44,226 nt of DNA from a virus, in IMG/VR virus record IMGVR_UViG_3300032820_000023, positions 1-44,226 of that record; one strand, given 5' to 3'. A program made the translations under genes and the position numbers. Below the pieces are notes generated by a model that was not told where the DNA came from, did not search any database, and was given only the letters and a program-made list of their open reading frames with translations. Positions 23,736 through 32,300 of this stretch are shown here, piece after piece. Positions within the stretch are counted from its first letter, which is position 1. Each line of letters opens with the position of its first letter.

Positions 23736-24075
23736 CTTTATTTCTGGTTACCTTGAGGTCGTATAGTTCGTTTGCTGCCGACTGGTTGTGTTGAAACATC
23801 CCGTCGTAGCGTGGGTGGTCGATTTCAAACAGCCGCGAGTAGTATGCGGAGTAGGCGTTTGGGATTTTTACGTTTTTGCCGGTTGTCTCGACATTGGTTT
23901 CCCAGCGTATGCGTTCCAGAATGGCGCGCGACCCGATTCGACTTCGGCTGCGGGCCAGTGTCCTTGCGAACTGGACATACAGTTCGTACACACGCGGGTT
24001 GTCCCGGTGGAATGTCAGAAAATCCAGCGTCAACTTGGATGGAACTACTCTATTTTTTGTATATATGTGTCTCAT
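23698..24075 (-). CDS. Small replication-module protein, function unknown
   Basis: 125 residues, basic and Arg-rich. Features: SKLTLDFLTFHRDNPRVYEL, later ILERIRWETNVETTG, IPNAYSAYYSRLFEIDHP and a conserved-looking RLFEIDHPRYDGMF. Similar small proteins are encoded beside replication genes in many phages, but their role is not known to me. It overlaps DNA polymerase (26 bp) and primase (38 bp) genes, so it is part of the same operon. DNA binding is plausible. Confidence 0.6.
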   Translation of the reverse strand: MRHIYTKNRVVPSKLTLDFLTFHRDNPRVYELYVQFARTLARSRSRIGSRAILERIRWETNVETTGKNVKIPNAYSAYYSRLFEIDHPRYDGMFQHNQSAANELYDLKVTRNKDAQLTFGFYKRN

Positions 24076-25774
24076 AAGCCTCGGCGGCGATGGGGCAATC
24101 CCCCAACCAAGTGGGAGCCGTGGACATGATTTGTTCGATGTCCTTGAGTGCGGTGTTGTCGGACTCGTCCACTTCCGCGATTAGTTCATCGTGGACAGTC
24201 CACACCACCTCGTAGCCCGCCTTTAAAATTCGGTGATAGCAGTCGGTAAAAACGTCGCGCGCGGTTGCCTGCACGATGTTCTCGCAAATTTTTCCCCCGT
24301 ACCAGTATCGTGGGGGGTCGCCCATTGTGGTGGTGGCCGTTATCTGGCCGCGCCCAATTTGTACGTTATGATATCGGATGATGCGCCCATTTGGCAGGGT
24401 CACGTCGAAGTTTGTGTTCAGATCGGCTCGCATATCGCGCGCGCATTCCTCCCAGAAATTAGTGATTTTGCGGTTTGTGTAGCGGTACTCGTTGACCGCG
24501 TGGTTTGCCTCCAGCTTGGTCATGTGGTAGCCCCAACTGGCGGCTAGGTCGCGGAACCTGTCTGCCCCGCACCCGTAGCCTAGTCCCAGCACCCTGATCT
24601 TGGCGCGTTGGCGTATGCTTTTGGTGACTTCATTGGCCCGCATGGAGGTGATTGCGTGTGCGGTGTAGATGTCTTTCCCGGCGCGCACCAAGTCGAGCAG
24701 TTCGTTGTCGCCCACGATCCATGCGAGGCAGCGGGGTTCTATCTGGGCAAGGTCGCAGACGATGAATTTTTTACCCGGTCGAGAGATAAACAGGCTGCGC
24801 GTGTCCACCCCGAACACTTCGTTGCGCGGAAGATTCTGCATATTTAGCCCGGCATCCCCGCTCCAGCGGCCTGTGGCGGCTGCCCCGAAGTATTTGAGGT
24901 TAAACGGGAGTGTGTCGTCGTCGCGCAGTCGCGTCTGGATGGTTTCAAAGAGCCGGATGATCCGGTTTGATCTGCGCCAGTCTCGTAGTGCGCCGACGAC
25001 CGGGTATTTCTCGCCGTATTTGTGTTCCCACCGGATGCAGTCGGCCTCGTTCTGGTTGGTGGACGCCGGAACCTCGATGCCTTCCTGCTCGCAGTATTCC
25101 TTGAGCAACTTTAGGGAGGCCACGGTGTTGGCCTTTTCAGCCCACGGGATTAGCTTTTCTGCCTCCGCTTTCCTTGCGACCAGAACCTCGCGACCCGCGA
25201 CTAGTTTCTTGGTGTCGATACACACGCCCCGTTGACCGCTGGTCATGGTGTGCCGGGCGATTTCGCGTTCCTGCGCGGGCCAGCGGTTGTTGAATTTTTC
25301 CCAGATTTGGTGGCAGTACACTGCATCATGGCGCGCGTACTCGGTGAGTTCCTCCTGCTCGGCCTTGTCGAGGTCGGAGAATGTCCGGCCCTTCATCTTG
25401 TCGCGGATGGTTTTGTCCGGTGAAATGCCGAGGAGTTGTTCAGACGCCTTCTTGAGGGAGCGCGGGCCTTGGATGTACACGCACAGGTTTGCGCTACAAT
25501 CCCACGTTGGCCGGATGTTTTTGGGGATTCGTCCAATGCGCTGGGCTGCCTCGAAGACCGTTGAGTCGAACGCGGCGTTGTGGGCCACGAAATCTTGGGT
25601 GGGACTTATCTTGTCCCACGGGGCGGATTCGGTTGGGCCGGTGTAGGTCAGTCCTTCCCCGTGGAGGGCGACCATGTATGGGTCGAACTTTTCGTGGCGA
25701 CAGTAGGCGTCTGCACCGAGGGTCTTGATGGTGCATTCCTTGTCGTAGTAGGTTTCGAAATCAATGGCTATCAC
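24050..25774 (-). CDS. Family A DNA polymerase with 3'-5' exonuclease
   Basis: 574 residues, short for PolA and without a 5' nuclease domain. Exonuclease motifs: D5-x-E7 (AIDFETYY), H65-N-x3-D70 (AHNAAFD) and Y146-x3-D150 (YARHD). Polymerase motif A: D341-L-A-Q-I-E-P-R. O-helix: R388-x3-K392-I-R-V-L396-G-L-G-Y400-G, so the residue equivalent to E. coli Phe762 is Leu. Motif C: V-H528-D529-E530. It copies the phage genome with the primase and helicase encoded downstream. It starts 14 bp inside the end of the 111-residue gene. Confidence 0.95.
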   Translation of the reverse strand: MIAIDFETYYDKECTIKTLGADAYCRHEKFDPYMVALHGEGLTYTGPTESAPWDKISPTQDFVAHNAAFDSTVFEAAQRIGRIPKNIRPTWDCSANLCVYIQGPRSLKKASEQLLGISPDKTIRDKMKGRTFSDLDKAEQEELTEYARHDAVYCHQIWEKFNNRWPAQEREIARHTMTSGQRGVCIDTKKLVAGREVLVARKAEAEKLIPWAEKANTVASLKLLKEYCEQEGIEVPASTNQNEADCIRWEHKYGEKYPVVGALRDWRRSNRIIRLFETIQTRLRDDDTLPFNLKYFGAAATGRWSGDAGLNMQNLPRNEVFGVDTRSLFISRPGKKFIVCDLAQIEPRCLAWIVGDNELLDLVRAGKDIYTAHAITSMRANEVTKSIRQRAKIRVLGLGYGCGADRFRDLAASWGYHMTKLEANHAVNEYRYTNRKITNFWEECARDMRADLNTNFDVTLPNGRIIRYHNVQIGRGQITATTTMGDPPRYWYGGKICENIVQATARDVFTDCYHRILKAGYEVVWTVHDELIAEVDESDNTALKDIEQIMSTAPTWLGDCPIAAEAYETHIYKK

Positions 25775-26096
25775 GCTCGTCCTCTTGGTCGTTCTCCCGC
25801 GCCTCGGCTTCCTTTTCCCAATCGATCTTGTTTGTCCACGTCACCTTCCCCTCCTTGTCGGTTTTGTAGTCGAACCACAGTTCGGAGAGTTCCATTAGGT
25901 TCGACAAATCCTCAAGGTCGCGTTGGTCTGGTTCGTTGGTGGATATTTTCCCCTCTTCCAGAAGGGCATCCGCCAATTTTCTGGGGTTGCTCTCGAAGGC
26001 AAGAGGTCTTTTTTGTTTGAACAGAAATTCATGTTTTATCCTCCCGATATGGGCCACGGCCTCGAACATTTCGTCAGGTGGCAAGTCTCTCAACAT
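25761..26096 (-). CDS. 111-residue acidic replication-module protein
   Basis: Starts MLRDLPPDEMFEAVAHIGRI, followed by a basic helix (HEFLFKQKRPLAFESNPRKL), and ends acidic (EKEAEARENDQEDERDSH). The central part is helical with ISTNEPDQRDLEDLSNLMEL. No catalytic motif is seen. It overlaps the polymerase start by 14 bp and is preceded by a terminator-like hairpin. It may be a polymerase or helicase accessory; this is only from position. Confidence 0.5.
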   Translation of the reverse strand: MLRDLPPDEMFEAVAHIGRIKHEFLFKQKRPLAFESNPRKLADALLEEGKISTNEPDQRDLEDLSNLMELSELWFDYKTDKEGKVTWTNKIDWEKEAEARENDQEDERDSH

Positions 26097-26115
26097 ATTC
26101 GTTTTGGTTGGTTTA

Positions 26116-26165
26116 AAAAGTTAGACGGGCCGGGGGCAAACCAATAAACCCCCCAGCCCGCCCGT
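26116..26165 (-). terminator. Terminator-like hairpin between the ssDNA-binding candidate and the polymerase cluster
   Basis: On the minus strand ACGGGC with a following G-run pairs with a C-run and GGCCCGT (arms at 26125-26137 and 26148-26165), followed by CTTTTT. It lies in the only 100-bp gap in this module. It would reduce expression of the polymerase cluster compared with the upstream gene. Confidence 0.55.
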
Positions 26166-26196
26166 TTTCAACTACCCAAGCTGGGCCGAGATACCC

Positions 26197-26883
26197 CTAA
26201 CGGCCCAATTCGTTTGCCCAAGTGGCAAATTTCTCTTCGTGTTTTCCGGCCAGCACCAGAACCGGGACAAACCATTTGTTGCCCTTGTACTCGGCTTTGC
26301 CGGTGCTTAACTCCCACTTGCCCCGCTCCAGACCGTCTTGCAGTCCGATGCGGGCCTCGGTGATGATTTTCTTTCCGGCGCGCTTGAACGCGGTGTTCCG
26401 CAGCGTCCACCGGGCCAGTGCGTATCTGGAATCCTCGAACTCGAACGGGAACAAGGCTTCGTTTTTGCCTTCGACAAGCACAGTCGCCTCTCCGACTGGG
26501 ACAAATGATGGGGGCGTGTCGTTTTCCCACTCGGTTGTCCCGTTCAGTCCTTGCACTTCTGCGAGGGTGGCGGCTATGCGGGGCTGCTGGTCGTCCCCGA
26601 ATTCAATGTTTTCGGAGAAGAACTTTCGGAAGGTCAGCACCGTCAGGTTTATCGGCGTGGAGCCGTCTGAAAGGAGTTCCTCCTGATTCAACACCCACGA
26701 TCCCGGTGTGTGTAGCTCGGCCAACTCGCCGGTTTTCTGCACTTGCCGAATGGTCGGGATGAGGAGGTCGGATTGTTCAAAGTCACCGGACAGGTCTTCA
26801 TTGGCGATGACGATTGTGTTTACTGGCTCTACAACTGCAACTGCGTTGTCCGTGTCTGTACCTTTTTTTAGGTCTTTAGGCAT
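26197..26883 (-). CDS. Candidate ssDNA-binding or recombination accessory protein
   Basis: 228 residues, acidic, predicted mostly beta (AELHTPGSWVLNQEELL, INLTVLTFRKFFSENIEF, later ALFPFEFEDSRYALARWTLR and WELSTGKAEYKGNKWFVPVL). The size, the beta-rich centre and its position between an exonuclease and a DNA polymerase are those of phage single-strand DNA-binding proteins. The C-terminus (ATWANELGR) lacks the acidic tail that typical SSBs have, so assignment is weak. It starts 10 bp after the exonuclease gene stop and is followed by a terminator hairpin, which may give it higher expression. Confidence 0.5.
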   Translation of the reverse strand: MPKDLKKGTDTDNAVAVVEPVNTIVIANEDLSGDFEQSDLLIPTIRQVQKTGELAELHTPGSWVLNQEELLSDGSTPINLTVLTFRKFFSENIEFGDDQQPRIAATLAEVQGLNGTTEWENDTPPSFVPVGEATVLVEGKNEALFPFEFEDSRYALARWTLRNTAFKRAGKKIITEARIGLQDGLERGKWELSTGKAEYKGNKWFVPVLVLAGKHEEKFATWANELGR

Positions 26884-26893
26884 TTTTATTTTG

Positions 26894-27664
26894 TTATTTC
26901 AGCGTTTTACCGAGGAACGATATTTCGTCGCCACGGTACAGTATTCCTTCGTCTTGAAGTGCGTCAAACACTTCTTCAACTAGGGCTTTTTTCTGTCCGC
27001 GCGGGGCGAGTGCCTTGATGGCCTTCTCCAGTTCCGTGATTGACACGGAGCAGGCGGGCAAAAATTCATGGAGGTTGAGCATGGTTTTGTGCTGTAAAAT
27101 GTTCCAAGCGGACTGGACATCGCGCACGGTGCGTTTTGCCTGACGGTGCTTAATCTCGTAGCCGGGGATTTCCCCGCCTTCCAGCACCATTTCCATCGCG
27201 TGATGGCGGACTGACTTGGCCCATCGTTCAAGGATGCTGGCGGCTTGGAGAGCCTTCGCCATCTGGTCGGGGGAGGTGATTGCGCTGGAGTGAAATTCTT
27301 CCGGCAGCTTGAGTTCGCCGTATTTGTCGGCCACCTTGGCCACGGCCGTGTTGATGGCGGGGCATCTGGGTTTTTCCCCGCAAAAAATACACGTTTCCTC
27401 GCTCGGACTGTACGGGGAATCTGGATTCTCGGCGGCGTCAACCACCCGCTTGACCTCTTCGACCAGCGTGGGCAACTCTTTTCGTTCAAAGGTGTGCCGC
27501 AGAATCTCGTTGCGTTGTGGTATGACAAAAATAAATTCTGCGGTTTCGACCGTTGGATATTTCTGGAATGCACCCGCAACATACGCCTTGGCCTGCATAT
27601 TGTCGGCCGGGGCATCCACAAATCCCTTGCCGAATTTATAATCGATTACTGTGGCGTGTGTCAT
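26894..27664 (-). CDS. Cas4/RecB-like PD-(D/E)XK exonuclease, C-terminal part (split gene, DUF2800 type)
   Basis: 256 residues from the ATG that overlaps the stop of the upstream frame (TGATG at 27662-27666); the frame is open 12 codons further upstream. It starts MTHATVIDYKFGKGFVDAPA, where I-D-Y-K is the (D/E)XK part of the active site, and then NMQAKAYVAGAF. Cys residues in EETCIFCGEKPRCPA could hold the Fe-S cluster typical of Cas4/AddB-type nucleases. The helical C-terminus continues to the stop. The family's first active-site Asp (GTADLI) is encoded in the other frame. The two frames together make ~373 residues, close to full-length DUF2800 proteins. Confidence 0.75.
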   Translation of the reverse strand: MTHATVIDYKFGKGFVDAPADNMQAKAYVAGAFQKYPTVETAEFIFVIPQRNEILRHTFERKELPTLVEEVKRVVDAAENPDSPYSPSEETCIFCGEKPRCPAINTAVAKVADKYGELKLPEEFHSSAITSPDQMAKALQAASILERWAKSVRHHAMEMVLEGGEIPGYEIKHRQAKRTVRDVQSAWNILQHKTMLNLHEFLPACSVSITELEKAIKALAPRGQKKALVEEVFDALQDEGILYRGDEISFLGKTLK

Positions 27665-28017
27665 CAGTTTTGAAGGCATATAAGGTCTGCCGTTCCCCAA
27701 GTCACTTCCTCCCCACCAATGTGTATGGTCAGGGGTTTTTCAATTGCGACGTGGGCGGCCTGTCGAATGAATGGCTCGACAAATTTCTGGCAAAACGCTG
27801 CGTTGGCCAGTTGTTCGTCGGAGAGAGGCGCGTTTGGTTCCTCTTTGCGGCTGCCGACAAGCCAATTCTCCCACTGTTCCATCCAGTCGTGTTGCAGGGT
27901 TCCGGCCTTGGCGGCCGTCTTGTCTGCGTGTGGGTCGTTGCGCCAGTGGGAACAGCCCGTGTCAGGGTGCTTGTTCTTTAGGGAGCTTGGCCCGTGTTTG
28001 GCGTGTTTCGTTGGCAT
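27664..28017 (-). CDS. Cas4/RecB-like exonuclease, N-terminal part (split gene, DUF2800 type)
   Basis: 117 residues. Starts MPTKHAKHGPSSLKNKHPDT with a Cys-x-H-W, and then has AAKAGTLQHDWMEQWENWL, the N-terminal His-containing motif of DUF2800/RecB-type nucleases. It ends GGEEVTWGTADLICLQN, where the Asp of G-T-A-D is the first catalytic acid, and stops at once. The rest of the active site is in the next frame, shifted by -1. The start overlaps the upstream nuclease gene by 40 bp. Confidence 0.75.
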   Translation of the reverse strand: MPTKHAKHGPSSLKNKHPDTGCSHWRNDPHADKTAAKAGTLQHDWMEQWENWLVGSRKEEPNAPLSDEQLANAAFCQKFVEPFIRQAAHVAIEKPLTIHIGGEEVTWGTADLICLQN

Positions 28018-28334
28018 CTTTCCTTAATTAGCTTCTTTACGTTTGTTAATGTCTCGGTGTTTATCCAGTAGCTCGGAAGCCTGACAACATCCCAGCCGTC
28101 AAATATTGCCGCATTGTACTTTTCACAGTCCTTGATGTACCCAACGGGCTTGGTGTGGCGGCTTTGACCCCATATGCCACCCTCAATTTCAATGGCGACC
28201 TTGGCCTTGGTGTGAGCAAAATCAAATCGCCATTTGCGGACGGGATGAAATCGGAACTCTTCTTCGAGTTTTTGGCCGCCGATTTCTTTCCAGAGTAATA
28301 TGAATTTAATTTCAAGTGGACTCCTGTTTCGCAT
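27978..28334 (-). CDS. DUF559/Vsr-like PD-(D/E)XK endonuclease
   Basis: 118 residues. Starts MRNRSPLEIKFILLWKEIGG (E8). It has RFHPVRKWRFDFAHTK with D38, the strand VAIEIEGGIWG (E49-x-E51) and then H60, with a final strand WDVVRLPSYW. This is the DUF559/very-short-patch-repair-type endonuclease fold. In phages such small nucleases resolve junctions, nick DNA or degrade host DNA, so it may stand in for T7 endonuclease I. Its ribosome site lies in a strong hairpin (28343-28384). It overlaps the next gene by 40 bp. Confidence 0.7.
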   Translation of the reverse strand: MRNRSPLEIKFILLWKEIGGQKLEEEFRFHPVRKWRFDFAHTKAKVAIEIEGGIWGQSRHTKPVGYIKDCEKYNAAIFDGWDVVRLPSYWINTETLTNVKKLIKERCQRNTPNTGQAP

Positions 28335-28342
28335 TTAACTTC

Positions 28343-28384
28343 CCCCCACTTCACCCTGTCATCTGAATGGCGGTGAAGCGGGGG
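28343..28384 (-). promoter_or_regulatory. Hairpin covering the ribosome site of the endonuclease gene
   Basis: Arms CCCCCACTTCACC (28343-28355) and GGTGAAGCGGGGG (28372-28384) pair over 13 positions with one mismatch around a 16-base loop. On the minus-strand transcript the second arm contains the G-rich sequence that would serve as ribosome site for the ATG at 28334. There is no U tract, so it is not a normal terminator. Confidence 0.55.
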
Positions 28385-28387
28385 CAG

Positions 28388-28753
28388 TCACAACCAGATG
28401 CGATTGGTGCATCCACCCAAACCCGTCACTCGGCGGTCGGGGTGTTGTGAAATTTTTTGCCATATTGTTCTACCCTCGTAGTTGATCCCGGCCACTTCCA
28501 GCCAGAAATCGGCGGCTCCTCCTAGAAAGAAATCTTGAAGTTGTTCCATCTCCTTCTTTGTGTCGCAGCGCGCTCCGCCCCACGCCATGACCTCCTTGTG
28601 CCGGTACTTGTGCAGTTGTGAGAAATCGCGAACCGCTTGAACCACAACCTCGGTTGCTAATGTTTGTCCAGCCTTGGTGCATATATAACCAATGCCAATC
28701 AGTTTACTGTGTGCATTCAACCTCCTGTTGGTAGCCCTTGAGGAAAACCTCAA
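28388..28753 (-). CDS. Small phage protein of unknown function, start uncertain
   Basis: Up to 121 residues if it starts at the TTG at 28753. That part overlaps the RHH gene out of frame and may not be coding. The recognisable protein begins about residue 18 (LIGIGYICTKAGQTLATEVV) and continues VQAVRDFSQLHKYRHKEVM, DFFLGGAADFWLEVAGI and VTGLGGCTNRIWL. A perfect AGGAGG sits near 28720, but the ATG behind it reads only MHTVN before a stop; the main protein lies in the -1 frame. Either a non-ATG start is used or one base is missing. No domain is recognised. Confidence 0.5.
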   Translation of the reverse strand: MRFSSRATNRRLNAHSKLIGIGYICTKAGQTLATEVVVQAVRDFSQLHKYRHKEVMAWGGARCDTKKEMEQLQDFFLGGAADFWLEVAGINYEGRTIWQKISQHPDRRVTGLGGCTNRIWL

Positions 28754-28853
28754 GGTATTTTGCCGAAAGCAATCTCCCTTCGGCCGTGGCCCGTTTCTTT
28801 ATCTCCTTGCGAACTTCATTGTCCAGCCAAATTACGATTCGTTTTTGCGCCAT
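28704..28853 (-). CDS. Ribbon-helix-helix (Arc/MetJ-like) small DNA-binding protein
   Basis: 49 residues: MAQKRIVIWLDNEVRKEIKK, then RATAEGRLLSAKYLEVFLKG and a short tail. The N-terminal strand (RIVIWL) followed by two helices with the small turn between them is the RHH fold of Arc-type repressors, in which the strand pair of a dimer enters the DNA major groove. The gene is too short for usual cut-offs but has an ATG and clean ends. It lies between two nuclease genes, 43 bp after the preceding stop. The upstream gap has TTGACA (28895-28900) and an AT-rich TTATTATAA next to the ATG. It may regulate its own operon. Confidence 0.7.
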   Translation of the reverse strand: MAQKRIVIWLDNEVRKEIKKRATAEGRLLSAKYLEVFLKGYQQEVECTQ

Positions 28854-28896
28854 CGTTATAATAAGAACGGACAGGGTACACCGCCCCTTGGAGGTG

Positions 28897-29325
28897 TCAA
28901 CAATGTTTTTGCATTATTTTTACATTGTTTGTTAGTTCCGAAGATAGGAGGTTAAACGCGGACATATACTTCTCGCACACCGACCCCCCAGACCCGTCAC
29001 CAGAAAGACGGGCGGTAGTGGGCATTTCAGTGGTGGGTATCACATAAAAACTTTTGTGCATTAGACAGCATAATATGAAGAAGTCGGAGTCGGTTCTGGA
29101 GCGGGAATTGAACTTGTACATGGCCATCTTTGGCGAAACGTCCCCGCGCAGGAAGGGCTGCCGAGAGGTTTTGACTTGAATGCGGTGGTACTGGTTTGGG
29201 GTTGTCCCGGCTAGGAGGTCATACCCGTCCGTGTCCACTACTGGTTTTGCGAGGTAGAATCCGCGCTGAAGTAATTCGGCGGCAGTCAGGAGTTCCCCCA
29301 CGGCTCCCAAAGTTAAATCGTTCAT
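28897..29325 (-). CDS. PD-(D/E)XK-type endonuclease
   Basis: 142 residues. Active-site order: E11 (GELLTAAELL), D36 in DTDGYDLLAG, and Q50-x-K52 (HRIQVKTS). The Gln in place of Glu before x-Lys is common in Holliday-junction-resolvase-like and Mrr-like nucleases. The pattern 'DGYDLLA...IQVKTS' is also that of small nucleases linked to mobile introns (PDDEXK-type). It starts with an ATGA overlap to the end of the polyvalent protein gene (29322-29325). Probable role: DNA branch resolution or host DNA breakdown. Confidence 0.7.
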   Translation of the reverse strand: MNDLTLGAVGELLTAAELLQRGFYLAKPVVDTDGYDLLAGTTPNQYHRIQVKTSRQPFLRGDVSPKMAMYKFNSRSRTDSDFFILCCLMHKSFYVIPTTEMPTTARLSGDGSGGSVCEKYMSAFNLLSSELTNNVKIMQKHC

Positions 29326-32300
29326 TCTTCATTTACTAGGTCAACGAATTTTTTCTGGGTTTCACGGAGAAGTTTTTGTTTCTTGCCGTTTAACCCCTCC
29401 AGCTTTTTCTTTTTCTCGGCGCGATTAAACTTGGAAGATGCTTGCACATTTTTAGTGGCACTATTAAGTTCTCTTAATGTGGAATCTATGGCTTTGACTC
29501 GGCCAAGCATTTTGAGGGCTATTGCGTTGTCTTCCTTAAAATCTTTTATCGCGCGCGGCCCGGCCTTTTCCTTTCGCATCCTTTTCAGGGTGGCCTCCGT
29601 GGAGTACACGGTTTGGCGCAGTTCCTTGTGGTTCTGCATCTCGAAATATGGAGACGGGTCTTCTTGGAACCGGCGAATAATCGGAATGTCCTCCATTCGC
29701 AATCTACCTTCTGCCAGTTTGAATGGGGCGTCGATTACTCGGCTAATGCTTTGTCCCATGCCGCCGGTTAAAAATTGAACGGCGTAATCCAGATGTTCTG
29801 GTGAGAAATCTGCTACGCTGGAAGTTTCCCGGCTTCCTCCCGCGAGTGAGTTCAGTTCCCGTGTTAGGTTGGTTGACCAAGCGGCTGCGGTAGACCACTT
29901 CCTTTCAGACATGGGAATCTCGTATTTCTCAAACGGGTTACGATCCGGCATGATGCGGTCGCCTTTCCAATCCGTGTTGGTGGCGATGTCCACGATGGGT
30001 TTGCCGATTTCTGGCGTGAGTGAACGAAGTAGATTCCTTGAACCTCCAATGGGGTTGAAAGAGTTGATCGCGGCGTGGAGAGTGTCACCAATGGCAGTAC
30101 CCACTTTCTTTTTCCCACCCAACGCTGGGATGGTGGACGTTATTTGTCGCCCCGCGTAATACACTGTGTTATACCCGTAGGGCAGCATGACAGTTATGAA
30201 TTTACCATCCAGAAAATTGCCGTCTTTGTCTTTCAGTTTCTTTCCGGCGTGAATTCCGAACAGTTCTCCTATCCAATCCATTGGGATAATGATGTTTGAT
30301 TCCTTGACGTATTCGGGGATTTTGTCGTAGTCCGTGAAGCCGTCCTCGTCTTCTTCACCAACCATTTGGTTAAATAAATTTTCGAATGCCCCGGCCGCCA
30401 TCCCAGCCATCAATATCTTTTGCACCCGTGGAGATTTGGCGGCTTGGAGGATTCGTAGGTTGCCTCCAATGTTGGCGTTGTAGAACAGGTACGCCGCGTT
30501 CAGTGCCGTGCCCAACTCGCCTTTTTTCGTAAAATTAACCGTAATGTTTCGCGCCATAAACGCGGCTTGTTGCGGGGTGGCCTTGCCAGTGTCCATCACT
30601 GCCTTAAACACGGCCAACCGGGTGGCGTTTTCCATCGCGGCATTGGCGTCTTTCAGAATATTGAAAGCCCCCTTCACCAGTTTTCGTTCCGTGACAAATC
30701 GCGCTTTCGACCGCAACCGAAGTCTCGCGGCTTTCGCCACGTTCTGGGCTTTGGTCAAGCCTCTCGCATCCTTACTAAACACGGCTTCGGTGATTGAGTA
30801 TTTGTCTGGATTGAGCAGGGCATCGTATTCTTCGATTTTACGAATATTGTTCTCCAGATTGTGGAGGGAGGAGAATTCCATCTTGCCCCCATGTTTTCGC
30901 ATTAGCTTAAACGCCCTAACCATTTCAGAATCTTCTGTTTTACCTCGTTCAGTCTTCCAAATAGCTCTAAACGCGGGCATGACATTTTTCATGGTCGCCT
31001 TTTGAAGGGCGACTGCATTTTCTTCTGCCCCTAAATTGATCCCTGCCGTGAACAAATCCCGTGTAAAGTTGGAAAGCGGGAAGTCCACGTTCAGCATGGT
31101 GTTTGTCAATGCGCGCCACCGCATGAAACCGGCGACCATTTTGGTAAATTCTCCCAAGGTGGCCGTGCCCATTTCCTTTAAATTCTTGGCCAGTGCTTCG
31201 TGTTTCACCCGCAAGTACACATTTTCACCGTTGACGCGCAGGGCAACTATGTCGGAGTTGTTTTGCCAACCAGACTGTTTAACGTCCTTTACAGTGGCCT
31301 CTTCCACGATGTAGTCCACGCCGTCCACTTTCTCCATCTTGGCCGGGGTGCGTTTCGGTTCCAGTGGCGCGTTTTCTGTGGTGGCAAGTTCAATTACCTC
31401 ATTGTCGGGGTTGGCCTCGACCCAGTTTCGTATTGTCTGGTAGACCTTATTCCTCTCGGCGCGAGCCACGGCCGTGTCATGTTGTTCAAATACATAGGCG
31501 AGAATGTCCTGACTCCGCTCCCCGTGACCCAGCGCGTACTCGTTGTCGCGCCCCTTAATCTCTCCCGTGATGGGGATGTGGTTGCCGGACTGCTGGGAGA
31601 ACGGGTCGGAGTCGTGGTGGCCTTTTAGCGGGACGTAGTTTTTGTAGTAGTTGGACAGGGCGTCGAAGTCTTGTTGGGTAATTAGCCCGCCCTCAAGTTG
31701 AACTTGCAGGGTGCGTTTAGTGATCGCATAAATCTGCGACACAATCTTGTCGTACTGCTCCTGCTTGCCCGAATCACGGATTCTTTTGAGAACCTCCACC
31801 CGGTCGGCCTCGGTCATTCCGCTGCCGCCGTCTGGAAATTTCTTGTTTATTTTAGCGATATGGTCGTTTCGCTCTTTAGCGTGGAGGGCGTACAGATAGG
31901 CTTCCACATCTTCAAATGGAAGCTGCATTTCCTCCATTTGCTGCATTATGCCATCTATTTCTTCTCCAAATTTTGTGTGATTGGCTCCCAGAATCCCGTC
32001 CATTAGTTGCTGGGCTTGGTAGCCGTTGTTTGTGTCGGGGATTGCCTTGCCTGCTGCGTGGAGTTTTTGGAGGTGGTCGAGTCCGATAAATTTGTCGGCC
32101 AATACGCGAACGCCTGCGCTCCCCATCTTGGGGTGGAGGATGATTTCTATCCGGTCGCGGGCGGCTTTTCTAGCCTGACCCTCGGCCGTCAGAGTCCGGT
32201 CAGACCCGTAGAGGTCGGCCGTAACCCGTGCGCCCATGTCCTTGGGTCGGATAGCCCGCTTGGACTTGTACACATCCCATGCCTTCTTGACGGCGGCCGT

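Noticed and set aside
28858-28900. Sigma70 promoter (TTGACA and TATTAT) before the RHH gene
   Set aside because: The two boxes are 31 bp apart and the -10-like box is only a few bases from the ATG.
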